From G963674835 sp963674835 (GTDB taxonomy: Bacteria; Planctomycetota; Planctomycetia; Pirellulales; Thermoguttaceae): a stretch of 64,000 nucleotides of DNA. The position numbers and the translations under genes are program-made. The stretch covers positions 2,356,001 through 2,420,000 of the forward strand of contig CAXXKC010000002.1 in the NCBI GenBank assembly GCA_963674835.2, written 5' to 3'. The notes beneath the pieces were generated by a model. The model had not been told where the DNA came from. It did no database searches and worked only from the letters and a program-made list of their open reading frames with translations. Of the stretch, positions 51,664 to 61,626 are shown piece by piece; within the stretch, counting starts at the first letter, position 1, and every line of letters starts with the position of its first letter.

Positions 51664-53952
51664 ATGAACCGACAAACATTCGCTGCGTTCCTTCTGTTGG
51701 CGATGGCCGCGACCATGGCGCCGGTGACCATAGCAGCGGAGATACCGATACGGCCGTCGGGCGACGGATGGCCGCCGGTCATTGCCATGTGGGGCTGGAA
51801 GAATGAGACGTTGGCACCAGGCGGTTACAAACCGTTCCTCGATGCGGTAGCCGCCCATGCGCCGTACACACTCCTTTCGACCACCATGCGAGTGTCGAAA
51901 GGTGAGGTCACCGATCCGTTCATCCACGACCGGGCCGGCGAAGCCGTCCGTTATGCGAACGCGTTGGGGATCAAGATCGCGCTCGACTTGGATGTCCGGT
52001 TGGCGCGGCGAGCTTTTCACAAGCGTTATCCTGACGAGCTTCAGGAAGAGTTGGTTCTCAAGATTCAAGACATGCCTCCCAGCGGCGAAGCGACGGTCGC
52101 TTTCGAAGGTAGGGATCTGACCGATCACATGACCGGTGGAACGATTCCCTACCAGTGTCTCGCGACGCGGTTAATGTGAGTCTTTGCGTTTGCTCGTGGC
52201 CAGGACGGGATCGATCCTGCTACGGTGCGAGACCTAACGGACCAGGGCGTCCGTGCCGTCGCCGACGGGCCTCGCAAGTTGACGGTGACGGTTTCTTCCG
52301 CGGCCGGACAGAGTATCTGCGTGATCGCGGCACATGCGTATCTTATGCCCGACGTGTTCGCGCCGCATCTGCTGGACTTTCAGCGCGACATCATCCGGCA
52401 ATACTCCGACCTGCCCCTGGCCGGTGTGATGAAAGACGAGTGGGGCTTTCCGCCGGATCACAGCGGCAATCCCGGGCACGATCACTACTGGTATTCGAAG
52501 ACGTTCGCTCAGGCCTACTCGCAACACTCGGATGGGCGTGATCTCGTGCGCGATGCGCTGCTGATGTGCGTCGGCGAAAAGGGCCAAGAGCGCGAACGCC
52601 AGGCCGCCATCAACCGCTACGGCATGCTCTGCCGCGAACGCAACGCGGCCATCGAGGACGACTACTACCGTACGGGCAAGGCGACTTTCGGCCCGAATGC
52701 GTTCGTGGCAACCCATCCCACATGGACTCCCTATCCGGGCGCGCAGGAATTCCGCAAGAACGGTCTCGATTGGTGGCAAGCCACTCGCGACATCGGCCAG
52801 TCGGACGAGTCCACGCCCTATCCATGCCGCACCTCCCTGGCCAAACGTTGGGATTATCCGCTTTGGTACAACCAGTTCTACTCTTCGAATCCCGACGACT
52901 ATACCAGAGAGTTCTGGTCGTCGGCACTGAGCGGCGGCCGGCTGAACGTTCATCCGATCTATCCTCGTCGCATCAGCAGCAGCGAGTCACATCTGACTCT
53001 GATGCGGCACCCGTTCATGATCGGCATGAGCCGCCTGCGGATGCTCGATTTCATCACCCGCGCGCCGCTCGACTGTCCGGTTGCGGTCGTGTTCGGTCAC
53101 GCCTGCGCCATGAATTGGGCCGGACCGTCGTACAACCGTGTCGGCCTCGAAGTGGCTTCCGCGTTGTGCGCGGCAGGGTATCCCACAGACCTCATTCCCT
53201 CCAGCCTTGTCGGCACCTCCGCACTTCGAATCGACGGCGAGAAGTATCTCTGCCTGGGACCGCAGCGCTACCGTGCCGTGGTGCTCTATCACCCCGAGTT
53301 CGAGAGTGAGGAAATGTTGCGATTCTTCGAGCAGGCGGCGCGTGGCAACAGCGCCGTGTTCTTGGTCGGCAATTGGACGCGGGATTTCGACGCCCGTCCG
53401 CTCGACGGAAAGGAACGGCTCGGCACGAATGTCCGCGCGTGCGCCGATGACGCAGCGTGCGTCGAAGCAGTCACGCAGGTTCTCGCCCAATCGAAACTTC
53501 CGCCGGTCACGGCATGGACGTCGCGGCTGAAGTCCTGGGGACACGGCGGCACGCATGCCGTCCCGCCGACCGACGGGCACAGCGCACTGACGGACGGGAC
53601 GTACCTGCGGATCGCGGGGAGCAAGAATCCCGCCGGCGATCCGATCAAGGAAACGTTCACGTGGCACGGACACACGATCACCATAGATGCGATCGGCCTG
53701 GTGGCGATCCGTCTTGCGGCGGACGGTACGGTGGCGGCGCTGGCGGCGGGCGGCTTGAGAAACGTCAAAACCAATGGGTTGGAAATCTCCTTGCCGGAGC
53801 GCGCCGATCTCGCCTTCATCACGGGGACCGACGGAAAAACCCATGGCGTGCTTCAAGGTGGTGCGGCAGACGTACCTGCCACACTTCTGACGATCACCTC
53901 CGACTGGCAGCGCCTGGCCGTTCCACCGTCGCCGCCGGACAGAGTAGAATAG
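51664..53952 (+). pseudogene. Exported glycosidase-like gene interrupted by a single in-frame TGA
   Basis: One reading frame runs from ATG 51664 (signal peptide AAFLLLAMAATMAPVTIAAE) to the stop at 53950-53952. A TGA at 52177-52179 replaces residue 172, inside CLATRLM-stop-VFAFARGQDGIDPATV. The sequence on both sides is continuous and protein-like with no frame change. The body resembles TIM-barrel glycosidase-like proteins (LPLAGVMKDEWGFPPDHSGN, then GMLCRERNAAIEDDYYRTGK, RLRMLDFITRAP) with an amidotransferase-like third domain and a C-terminal beta-domain. The most likely cause is CGA to TGA. The GTG at 52225 might restart translation, but the N-terminal domain would be lost. Confidence 0.75.
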
Positions 53953-54031
53953 ACTTCTACCGGCTTCGTTTGACCGATGGCCGGGCATCGAAAGACGATG
54001 CCAGCTGCCGCCTAAATTCCGGGAGAATGCC

Positions 54032-56152
54032 ATGCAGCGATTGTCGCACATACGAATGGTCGCCGTTCTTATCGCAATGTGCGCTGGTGTGGGCCTGCCG
54101 GTCTGCCAAGCGGCCACGTTCTACGTGGCCACCAGCGGCAACGACAGCTGGTCGGGAAAGATCGCCGCACCGAAAGATGGCGACGGGCCATTCTTGACGC
54201 TCCAGCGCGCCCGCGACGCCGTTCGCGAACTCAAGAAGACGAAGGGACTTCCTAAGGGTGGCGTTGTCGTCGAGTTGCTCGGTGGTGTCTACGAACTCGC
54301 CGCACCGCTGGCACTTTCCGGAGAAGACTCCGGCGAAGTGGGATCGCCGATTGTTTATCAGTCGCGTCAAGGAGAAGAAGTGCGACTGCTTGGCGGGCGG
54401 GTCGTGACAGGATGGCAACCGGTCGCCGACCCGGCGGTCTTGGCCAAGCTCGACCCCTCGGCCCGAGGCAAGGTGCTCCAAGCAGACCTCAAGGCCCAGG
54501 GAATCACAGACTTTCCGTCGATCGAGGCCCCAGGGTGGGCCCATTCAGATCCGGGCGTCGAGTTGTTCTATCGCGACAATCGCATGACCTTGGCACGCTG
54601 GCCGAACGAGGGCTACACGAAGATCGCCGAACTGGCCGTCCAGGACGGTCACAATATCCGCGGTCGAGCCGGTAGCCGCGTGGGCAAATTCGTCTATGAA
54701 GGTGATCGCCCACAACGCTGGCTCGGAGAAAAGGAAGTCTGGCTGCACGGGTACTGGTGGGTCGACTGGGCAGAGCAACGAATGCGAGTCCAGGAGATCG
54801 ACGCCGATAAGAAGCAGATCACTCTCGCTCCAAAACCGACTCACCCGTTTGGATTTCGCAAAGGGCAGTGGTACTACGCCCTCAATCTGCTCTGTGAACT
54901 CGACCGGCCGGGAGAATGGTACCTGGATCGTGACGCCGGCGTCCTCTACTTCTGGCCTCCCGATTCCATCCGCGACGGCGACACGATGATTTCGAGCACC
55001 AAGGGATTGGCCACCCTTGATGGCGTCTCTCATCTGACCTTGGCCGGGCTCACCTTCGAGGCAGGGCGAGGAACAGCTGTGACCGTCTCCGGTGGCGAGA
55101 AGTGCGCCGTTCTGGGATGCGTTATTCGCAACATGGGCGGCTGGGGCGTCCGGGTGACGGGCGGGAACGGACATCGCGTCGCCGGTTGCGACCTGTACGA
55201 TCTCGGTGAAGGCGGTATTTGGCTGGCCGGCGGCGACCGCCGCACGCTCACACACGCAAATCATGTGGCCGACAATAACCACATCCACCACTGCAGCCGA
55301 TGGAACCCGGTTTACCACCCCGGCATTGCTCTCAGGGGAGTGGGCCAGCGTGCCTCTCACAACCTTCTGCACGACCTCCCGCACATCGCCATCGGCTTCA
55401 CAGAGAACGAGCACTGCATCGAATACAACGAGATGTACAATGTCGTCTTCCAGTCCAACGACGCCGGGGCGATCTACACCTTTGGCCCGAGCGAAACCTG
55501 GACCATGCGCGGCCACGTGATCCGCTACAACTACCTTCACGATATTCACGGATTCGAAGGACGCGGCTGCCAGGGGGTCTACCTTGACGATGCTTTCTCG
55601 TCCGTCCATCTCTATGGGAATCTGTTCGAGCGTGTTCACCGGGCTGCCTTCATCGGCGGCGGTCGCGATAACATCTTCGAGAAGAACCTCTTTGTCGACT
55701 GCGACATCTCCATACACGTCGACGCTCGCGGACTTGGCTGGATGGCGGGCAGCGAGCCCCGTCTGAAGGAAGATCTGAAATTGTTCTCTATCGCCCAACC
55801 GCCATGGAGCACGCGTTATCCGCAGTTGCTGACGCTGTTGGAGAACGACCCCATGGCGCCCGTAGGGAACATCGTCCGAAGCAACGTCTCGGTCGGCGGT
55901 CGTTGGGACGGCATTCAGGGCGCTGCCAGGAAGTTCGTGACGGTCGAGAACAACCTGGTCGACAAGGATCCCCATTTCGTCGATGCTGAAAAGGGCGACT
56001 ATCGGTTGCGGCCCGATTCTCCTGCGTTCGCGGTCGGATTCGAACCCATTCCCTACGAGAAGATCGGCTGTTACCAGGGCCCGGAGCGCGCCTCGTGGCC
56101 GATTCCTCGTGCGGCCCGGCCTGCAGACGCTCCACCGTCCAAATCCAAGTGA
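54032..56152 (+). CDS. Exported right-handed parallel beta-helix protein (GH120/GH141/lyase-like)
   Basis: The 706-residue protein has a signal peptide (MVAVLIAMCAGVGLPVCQAA). It opens with the typical FYVATSGNDSWSG and FLTLQRARDAVREL, which mark beta-helix glycosidases and lyases. The helix contains repeated coils such as LTLAGLTFEAGRGTAVTVSG, CAVLGCVIRNMGGWGVRVTG, HRVAGCDLYDLGEGGIWLAG and HNLLHDLPHIAIGF. The insertion VVTGWQPVADPAVLAKLDPS is common to this group. Relatives include xylosidases, fucosidases and uronate lyases; activity is not assigned. It begins about 80 bp after the broken gene and is followed after 12 bp by the next one, so the pair may be co-transcribed. Confidence 0.82.
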   Translation: MQRLSHIRMVAVLIAMCAGVGLPVCQAATFYVATSGNDSWSGKIAAPKDGDGPFLTLQRARDAVRELKKTKGLPKGGVVVELLGGVYELAAPLALSGEDSGEVGSPIVYQSRQGEEVRLLGGRVVTGWQPVADPAVLAKLDPSARGKVLQADLKAQGITDFPSIEAPGWAHSDPGVELFYRDNRMTLARWPNEGYTKIAELAVQDGHNIRGRAGSRVGKFVYEGDRPQRWLGEKEVWLHGYWWVDWAEQRMRVQEIDADKKQITLAPKPTHPFGFRKGQWYYALNLLCELDRPGEWYLDRDAGVLYFWPPDSIRDGDTMISSTKGLATLDGVSHLTLAGLTFEAGRGTAVTVSGGEKCAVLGCVIRNMGGWGVRVTGGNGHRVAGCDLYDLGEGGIWLAGGDRRTLTHANHVADNNHIHHCSRWNPVYHPGIALRGVGQRASHNLLHDLPHIAIGFTENEHCIEYNEMYNVVFQSNDAGAIYTFGPSETWTMRGHVIRYNYLHDIHGFEGRGCQGVYLDDAFSSVHLYGNLFERVHRAAFIGGGRDNIFEKNLFVDCDISIHVDARGLGWMAGSEPRLKEDLKLFSIAQPPWSTRYPQLLTLLENDPMAPVGNIVRSNVSVGGRWDGIQGAARKFVTVENNLVDKDPHFVDAEKGDYRLRPDSPAFAVGFEPIPYEKIGCYQGPERASWPIPRAARPADAPPSKSK

Positions 56153-56164
56153 GGATCGAGAAGC

Positions 56165-58090
56165 ATGAAGAACAAGCTGCATTTTGCGTTGGGCCTGCTG
56201 GGTGTGGTTCTTGCCGGATGGACGGCGTTGGCGGCAGAGGACGCAAAGGAGCCGTTCTTTGCCTACCGGTCGTTCTGGCCGGAATTCGCCGCCATGCGGC
56301 AGTTCAAAGACGCGGGCGTCAACACGGTGTGCATCTTCGCCGCCAACACGGACAACTCGCTGGGGCAGCCTTACTGCAAGTACCCGCCCGTCTGGCGATG
56401 GTTCGGCAAGTACGACTTCGCCTCGCTGGACAAACAATTCGACGATGTATTGGCGGTCAACCCGGACGCAGATTTCATTTGCATGATCGACCTGAACACG
56501 CCGATCTGGCTGCAACGCCAATTGGCGCTTCGCGGGCACAGCGCCGAGTCCGAGAGTTTTACCATGCTGAGTTGTGCGTGTGCCAATTCGGCTTGGCGCA
56601 AGGCGACGGGCGAGTACTTGGAGGCCGTCGTCAAACACATGGAAGCCCGCTACGGCGACCGTGTGCGAGCCTATTTGCTGGCCTGCGGTCAGACCGACGA
56701 ATGGATGGACTACAGCCGCGGCGTCGCCGGCCGTACGAAGACGCAGGCATGGAAAGCCTGGTTGCGAGCGCATAACAAGGCGGAAGTGCCTGTGCCCGCT
56801 CTGGCCCGTCTCGACCACGCCTCGTTCGACGACCTGATCCGCGATCCCGCGACCGAGCAGGATGTCGTGGACTATGCACAGTTCACGGGCGATGTCATTG
56901 CAGATACGGTACTCGAGTTTGTCGCGAAGGTCCGCTCCCTGATCCCCAAGCAGCGCCAGATCGGGATGTTCTTCGGGTACGTCATCGAACTGACCAACAC
57001 GCGATTGGTCTGGGCCGGGCACCTGGAGTACGAACGGCTCTATGCCTCGCCCGATATCGACTTCTTCATCAGTCCGGGAACCTACGGCGACCGGCCGATG
57101 GGCGGCGGCAGCGGCTTCATGGTGCCAAACGGCACGCGCCGTCTCAACAACAAAGGGTTTCTCCACGAGATCGACCACCGCACGCCGACGTACAACGTCA
57201 AGCTGGACGAGTTCGTGTCGATCGGCTGGATGGTGCCGTGGAAGAACCAGACAGAAACAAACGCCGGCCTGAAACGCGAATTCGCCCTGGCGATCATCAA
57301 TCAGACCTCGCTCTGGTGCTTCGACATGTGGGGCGGCGTGTTCCAGTCGCCGGAGACCATGAAACTGGTTGCGCAGAGCAAGAAACTGTGGGACCAGTAT
57401 CGCGCGACTCCGCTGAAGAGCCTTGCCCAGGTGGCGATGGTCGTGGATCCGCAGAGCGCGCGATATGTGAACGATCGCCATGCGGTTGTACCGCAGATCT
57501 ACCAGGGCACGCGAAACAAGCTCAATCGTCTCGGTGCGCCATTCGAGATCTTCTCTTTCAACGATCTTCCGCGTGCAGATTTGAAACAGTACCGGTTGTT
57601 GATCTTCCCGGGGTTGTTCGTGGTCACCCCGGAAAAGCTGGCCATCCTCGAGAAACACGTGTTCAACAGCGATCGCACGGTCCTGTTCGCCCACGCCGCC
57701 GGGATCTGCGACGGTAAGCGTCTGAACCCGGACGGAGTGAAACGGCTAACCGGCACTGCGTTCAAGACACCCGGCGTCAGCACGGTCGAGCAAGACGGCT
57801 GGAAATCGGTCTACGTGCCGGCCTACGACGAAATCACCCCGCAGATGCTGCGGCAGGTGGCCGTGGCGGCCGGTGTGACGATCGTTTGCGAAGACCCGGT
57901 CCCTGTGTACGCCAACCAACGACTGGTGGCGATCCATACGGCCCAAGGTGGCGCGAAGACCATCACCTTGCCAGGCGAATGTCGCCAAGTTCGGGAACTG
58001 TACACCGGGCGGCTGATTCCCGTCTCTGACCGGCGTTTCTCGTACACATTCGAAACACCCGACACGGCGTTGTTCGATTTGGCCCCCTGA
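56165..58090 (+). CDS. Exported GH42-like TIM-barrel glycosidase-like protein
   Basis: The 641-residue protein has a signal peptide (FALGLLGVVLAGWTALAAED). Its N-terminal barrel begins FFAYRSFWPEFAAMRQFKDA and contains RVRAYLLACGQTDEWMD, where the acidic pair lies near the expected acid/base site. A second region (KQYRLLIFPGLFVVTPEKLA, VLFAHAAGICDGKRLNP) resembles the amidotransferase-like trimerisation domain of GH42 beta-galactosidases, and the protein ends with a small beta-domain. Galactosidase activity is possible but unproven. It is translated 12 bp after the beta-helix gene. Confidence 0.72.
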   Translation: MKNKLHFALGLLGVVLAGWTALAAEDAKEPFFAYRSFWPEFAAMRQFKDAGVNTVCIFAANTDNSLGQPYCKYPPVWRWFGKYDFASLDKQFDDVLAVNPDADFICMIDLNTPIWLQRQLALRGHSAESESFTMLSCACANSAWRKATGEYLEAVVKHMEARYGDRVRAYLLACGQTDEWMDYSRGVAGRTKTQAWKAWLRAHNKAEVPVPALARLDHASFDDLIRDPATEQDVVDYAQFTGDVIADTVLEFVAKVRSLIPKQRQIGMFFGYVIELTNTRLVWAGHLEYERLYASPDIDFFISPGTYGDRPMGGGSGFMVPNGTRRLNNKGFLHEIDHRTPTYNVKLDEFVSIGWMVPWKNQTETNAGLKREFALAIINQTSLWCFDMWGGVFQSPETMKLVAQSKKLWDQYRATPLKSLAQVAMVVDPQSARYVNDRHAVVPQIYQGTRNKLNRLGAPFEIFSFNDLPRADLKQYRLLIFPGLFVVTPEKLAILEKHVFNSDRTVLFAHAAGICDGKRLNPDGVKRLTGTAFKTPGVSTVEQDGWKSVYVPAYDEITPQMLRQVAVAAGVTIVCEDPVPVYANQRLVAIHTAQGGAKTITLPGECRQVRELYTGRLIPVSDRRFSYTFETPDTALFDLAP

Positions 58091-58124
58091 CAATTCGAGC
58101 GTGAATCCCGCGCGAGCCAACTCT

Positions 58125-58150
58125 GCCGAGCAACCATGAAATAGCTCGGC
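58125..58150. terminator. Stem-loop between convergent genes
   Basis: GCCGAGC (58125-58131) and GCTCGGC (58144-58150) form a 7-bp stem with a 12-nt loop. It is 35 bp past the stop of the GH42-like gene and is followed by a pyrimidine-rich stretch (TCTTTCTCTTCTTG at about 58160). It may end transcription of the plus-strand genes. Confidence 0.4.
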
Positions 58151-58295
58151 TGCTGCGCCGTCTTTCTCTTCTTGACAGTGCTTGCCACACAGAGCCGTCA
58201 AGCAACGGGTCGCCGCAAGAGTCCGCACCGTTCCCACCCGAGCTGGCATCAGACATACCATCTCCTATTGCCGGCCCGGCTTCTTCCGCACGGCG

Positions 58296-59210
58296 CTATG
58301 CTGCCTTGCGGTGTCCCGCGCGGTTCGACTCTGCCGCCTGTTCGATCATCTTCAGCGTTTCGTCAATCTGCGCCGTGCTGGTAAAGCCGATGGTGAAGGC
58401 GTGTACACAGCCCAGGCCGAGGACGTATCGCAGGGCCTGGAGACGTTTCTCGGGGCTGTCGTAGCCGGTCTCGCCGAAAATCTTCATGCCCAGCACGCCG
58501 TGCCCCAAAGCGTGCATCTTCTTGATCTCGGCCGATACCTGGTCGGGCGTGCCATCCATCTTCATCTCAAAGGGATTGATGCGCACCAGGTGCACGTCGA
58601 TCCAGTTGTTGTCGGCCGAGGTAACCAGCGGAGCGAGCCCGTGGCAGGAGACGCCTACCGCTTTGATGAGGCCCTTCTCCTTGGCGTCATAGAGTACGTC
58701 CATCACGGGGCGCATGTCGACCGGCCAACTCCCTTGGCCCATGCAGTGCATCAACAGGGTGTCGAACTCATCGATCCCGAGCTGGCGACGCATACGATCG
58801 ATGTCGGCCTTGGCAGCCTGGGCGGTTTTGGCCCGGGTCTTGGTCTGAATGAAGTACCGGTCGCGGGGAACTCCCTTCAGCGCGGGGCGGATCATGTCGC
58901 GGGTGCGATACGCGTCGGCCGTGTCTATGTAGGTGACGCCGCGGTCCAGGGCGTGCCGCACGAGCTTGGTGAAGCCGGCCTGCCCGAGGTCGTACTGCTC
59001 GCGGCCGCCGTGGGTGCCCGTCCCAATGCCCAGCACCGACGTCCGAATACTGGTTTGGCCCAGCGCGACCACATCCGATCCGCTCTTGATTTCCGGAATC
59101 GAGACCTTGGGTGCCGGCGGCGCGGCCCAAGCGAACCGGCCGGAAAAGGTGGCGGCACCGGCCGCGGTGCCAAGCTTGGCGAGAAAACTGCGACGAGAGA
59201 TTCCTGACAT
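58296..59210 (-). CDS. Tat-exported aldo/keto reductase
   Basis: The 304-residue protein starts at ATG 59210 behind AAGGA and has a Tat signal (ISRRSFLAKLGTAAGAATFS). All four AKR catalytic residues are placed: Asp and Tyr in TYIDTADAYRTRDMI, Lys in YFIQTKTRAK and His in DTLLMHCMGQ. It should reduce or oxidise sugar carbonyls with NADPH, apparently as a pre-folded holo-protein in the periplasm. It differs from the first aldo/keto reductase-like protein in the window, which lacks the Lys/His pair. It is transcribed toward the GH42-like gene and divergent to the sulfatase. Confidence 0.9.
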   Translation of the reverse strand: MSGISRRSFLAKLGTAAGAATFSGRFAWAAPPAPKVSIPEIKSGSDVVALGQTSIRTSVLGIGTGTHGGREQYDLGQAGFTKLVRHALDRGVTYIDTADAYRTRDMIRPALKGVPRDRYFIQTKTRAKTAQAAKADIDRMRRQLGIDEFDTLLMHCMGQGSWPVDMRPVMDVLYDAKEKGLIKAVGVSCHGLAPLVTSADNNWIDVHLVRINPFEMKMDGTPDQVSAEIKKMHALGHGVLGMKIFGETGYDSPEKRLQALRYVLGLGCVHAFTIGFTSTAQIDETLKMIEQAAESNRAGHRKAA

Positions 59211-60037
59211 GGCGATGTCCTTCGGAGTGCGGGTTTTGTTCGACATGTACCCGGCGGAACCCGGAGGGTGTCCGGCAACGATCGATGTGTGCCACGGTAT
59301 ATCTTCCGTTGCGGCGGGTCGGATGGCAAGCTCGTGCCCCTGATTCACGGGCCAATGAGCCAGAGGATCGCATGAATCGAAGCTCAGGGGCCTCCTGCAA
59401 TTGACGAAGAAACCCCCGTAATCGCCGGGTCTCAACCGGCCACCAACGCCGTTTTCGGAATGTGTGCCATTCACCGAGACGCGACGAGTTTCGGCCATAT
59501 CGACAGTTCGGGCGCTGACCGGCGTATCAGCAGCGTGCGTGGTCGGCGGCTGGGGCATCAAACCTGTCCGCCGATGGAGGGCAGGCCGTCTGTTCAGCGG
59601 TGGTCGTGCGGTGTGCGTCAGAAATCAAACGGCCTTCCGACGGGTTCTCGGCACCCCTTCGTCCGGTTGTTGGAAACTACTTCGGTGCTGTCGTCATGTG
59701 TGAATTCGGCATGTCGCGTAGCTGATCGAGGACACGCTCTCCTCAGGCAGGTTGCGAGTGCCGAAGATGCGAACTTGCCCGCGCGGGAGGGGGTGGTTTG
59801 GCGGGACCGGGCCGATCATAATGATGCACGTCGGAATGGGCACGGCGAGAATATCGCCAAGTATCCACTTGAGCCACCGCTGGTGTTCGACGGCATGATC
59901 GCCGCCGAGTCGCGATCGTACGTTTCATGTGCAGACCTCGCATCCAACGTTCCGCATGGTGGCCCACACCGCTTCGACCCCAAGGAGTGCACGTGGATCT
60001 ACAGGAAGACTGGCCAGAGAATCGACGGAGGAAAACG
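59211..60037. other. Divergent intergenic region, no gene recognised
   Basis: These 827 bp separate the minus-strand aldo/keto reductase from the plus-strand sulfatase and should hold both promoters. Short frames here lack domain-like sequence. The CGGAGG ribosome-binding site of the sulfatase (60026-60031) is at the right end. Confidence 0.45.
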
Positions 60038-61501
60038 GTGAATCGAATCACGCGAACCGGATTTTTGGCACTTGTCCTGAGTTTCATCGCGGTTCCGGCG
60101 TTCGCCATTGGAGCCGACACCTCGAAACCGAATATCCTATTCATCGTTTCCGAGGACAATGGTCCGGAGATGGGCTGCTACGGTGCACCGGTCAAAACAC
60201 CCCGCCTCGATAAGCTGGCAACCCAAGGGACCTTGTTCAGGAACGCTTATGTCCCACAGGCAGGTTGTTCTCAGTCTCGCGCCGCTTTTCTGACGGGGCT
60301 GTATCCGCATCAGAACGGCCAGATCGGCCTGGCCACATGGAAGTACGCCATGTATTCGAAGAACATCCCGAACGTCGTGACCACGCTGAAGAAAGCCGGT
60401 TACCGCACGGGGATCATAGGCAAACTGCACGTGAACCCCGAGAGCGCCTTTCCGTTTGATTTCAAGGCGATCCCGAGCGCCAACTTTGGCCGCAAGGACA
60501 TGGGGGCATACGCGGAGAATGCCGCGAAGTTCTTCAGCGAGAGCGACAAGCCGTTCTACCTTCAGGTGAATTACCCGGACGCTCATCGGCCGTTTCTGAG
60601 ACAAGTCGACGGGCGTCCGGCACAACCGTTATCAGGAAAGGACGTCGCTCCTCTTCCCTACCTTGGAATCAACCACCCCGAACTCAGGCAGCAGACCGCG
60701 GACTACTACAACTGCATGATGCGCCTCGATTCGTACATCGACGATCTGTTGACGGCACTTGAGGCTTCCGGCAAGGCGGAGAAGACGGTGGTGGTCTATA
60801 TCGGTGACCATGGTGCGGATATTCTGCGAGGCAAAAGAACCTCGTACGAAGGGGGGCTTCGCATTCCGATGATTATTCGCTGGCCTGGTGCGAAGGCGGG
60901 GCAAGAGCGAAAAGAACTGGTAAGCACAGTCGATCTTTTTCCGACCTTCTGCCAGATCGCCGAGGCCCCGATCCCCAAATCACTTCCCGGCCGTTCTCTC
61001 AAGGCGATCATTCACGGGGAAGACTCCCAGTGGCCCACCTATCTGTTCACCGAGTTCAACGTTCACTCGAATCACGATCCATGGCCTCAACGCACCGTGC
61101 GCGATGCACGTTACAAGCTGATTTGCAATCCGCTGGCAGGTCAGGTTAATCCCGGCTACGCCTTTACGATGAGCAAGAAGTTCTTCAAAGCTCCCGAGGC
61201 CGATCTGCTGGCCGCTGCATCGCCGCAGGTTCGGGCAGCGTATGGGTTGGCCAAGCAGCCTCCCCTCTACGAGCTGTATGATCTGCAAACCGACCCTTTC
61301 GAATTCAAGAACCTCGCGGACGACCCCGCACACGCTGAGACACTCCGCCGGCTGAGCAAGGAACTGACGGCCTGGCAAGAGCGGACGGGCGACGCCCTGG
61401 CGGATCCTGCCAATGCGCAAAGGCTCTTTTCAATGATCCGCGAAGCCGGAACGACAAAGCGGGCCGCGCTTCCCTACCGGCAGTTCATGGAGCCCCGATG
61501 A
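60038..61501 (+). CDS. Exported type I sulfatase (S1 family) with atypical CSQSR maturation motif
   Basis: The 487-residue protein starts at GTG 60038, six bases after GGAGG (60027-60031), with a signal peptide (LALVLSFIAVPAFAIGADTS). It has the sulfatase metal site NILFIVSEDNGPEMGCYG and the active-site motif GCSQSRAAFLTGLYPHQNG with Cys77, the residue normally converted to formylglycine. It also has a KLHVNPE Lys/His region, YIGDHGADILRGKRTSYEGG and a C-terminal LYELYDLQTDPFEFKNLADD. The usual motif is C-x-(P/A)-S-R; here Gln takes the Pro/Ala place. The closest type by memory is heparan N-sulfatase-like. It probably removes sulfate from the polysaccharide degraded by this region. Confidence 0.92.
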   Translation: MNRITRTGFLALVLSFIAVPAFAIGADTSKPNILFIVSEDNGPEMGCYGAPVKTPRLDKLATQGTLFRNAYVPQAGCSQSRAAFLTGLYPHQNGQIGLATWKYAMYSKNIPNVVTTLKKAGYRTGIIGKLHVNPESAFPFDFKAIPSANFGRKDMGAYAENAAKFFSESDKPFYLQVNYPDAHRPFLRQVDGRPAQPLSGKDVAPLPYLGINHPELRQQTADYYNCMMRLDSYIDDLLTALEASGKAEKTVVVYIGDHGADILRGKRTSYEGGLRIPMIIRWPGAKAGQERKELVSTVDLFPTFCQIAEAPIPKSLPGRSLKAIIHGEDSQWPTYLFTEFNVHSNHDPWPQRTVRDARYKLICNPLAGQVNPGYAFTMSKKFFKAPEADLLAAASPQVRAAYGLAKQPPLYELYDLQTDPFEFKNLADDPAHAETLRRLSKELTAWQERTGDALADPANAQRLFSMIREAGTTKRAALPYRQFMEPR

Positions 61502-61626
61502 TTCGCTTTGTCTTGCTTACGCTGCTGCTGGCGACGACCGCAAGCGCGGTTGTTACACAGCCAGCTTCGGGAAGATCTATCACCATCAGCGTGCCAGAGC
61601 GTTCGACTTCTTGCGTGCTATGCTGA
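61498..61626 (+). CDS. Short signal-peptide ORF coupled to the sulfatase, probably truncated
   Basis: An ATG overlaps the sulfatase stop (ATGA) and opens a 42-codon frame. It encodes MIRFVLLTLLLATTASAVVT, a convincing signal peptide, followed by about 23 further residues and a TGA that overlaps the end of the convergent ATPase gene. It looks like the start of a once longer exported protein coupled to the sulfatase whose remainder has been lost. A functional short peptide is less likely. Confidence 0.45.
   Translation: MIRFVLLTLLLATTASAVVTQPASGRSITISVPERSTSCVLC

Noticed and set aside
54545..57694. Very long open frame (1049 codons) on the minus strand opposite the beta-helix and GH42-like genes
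   Set aside because: It spans two well-supported plus-strand genes and their junction. Its translation is rich in Arg, His and Val with no domain-like pattern. It is a codon-usage shadow of GC-rich genes.
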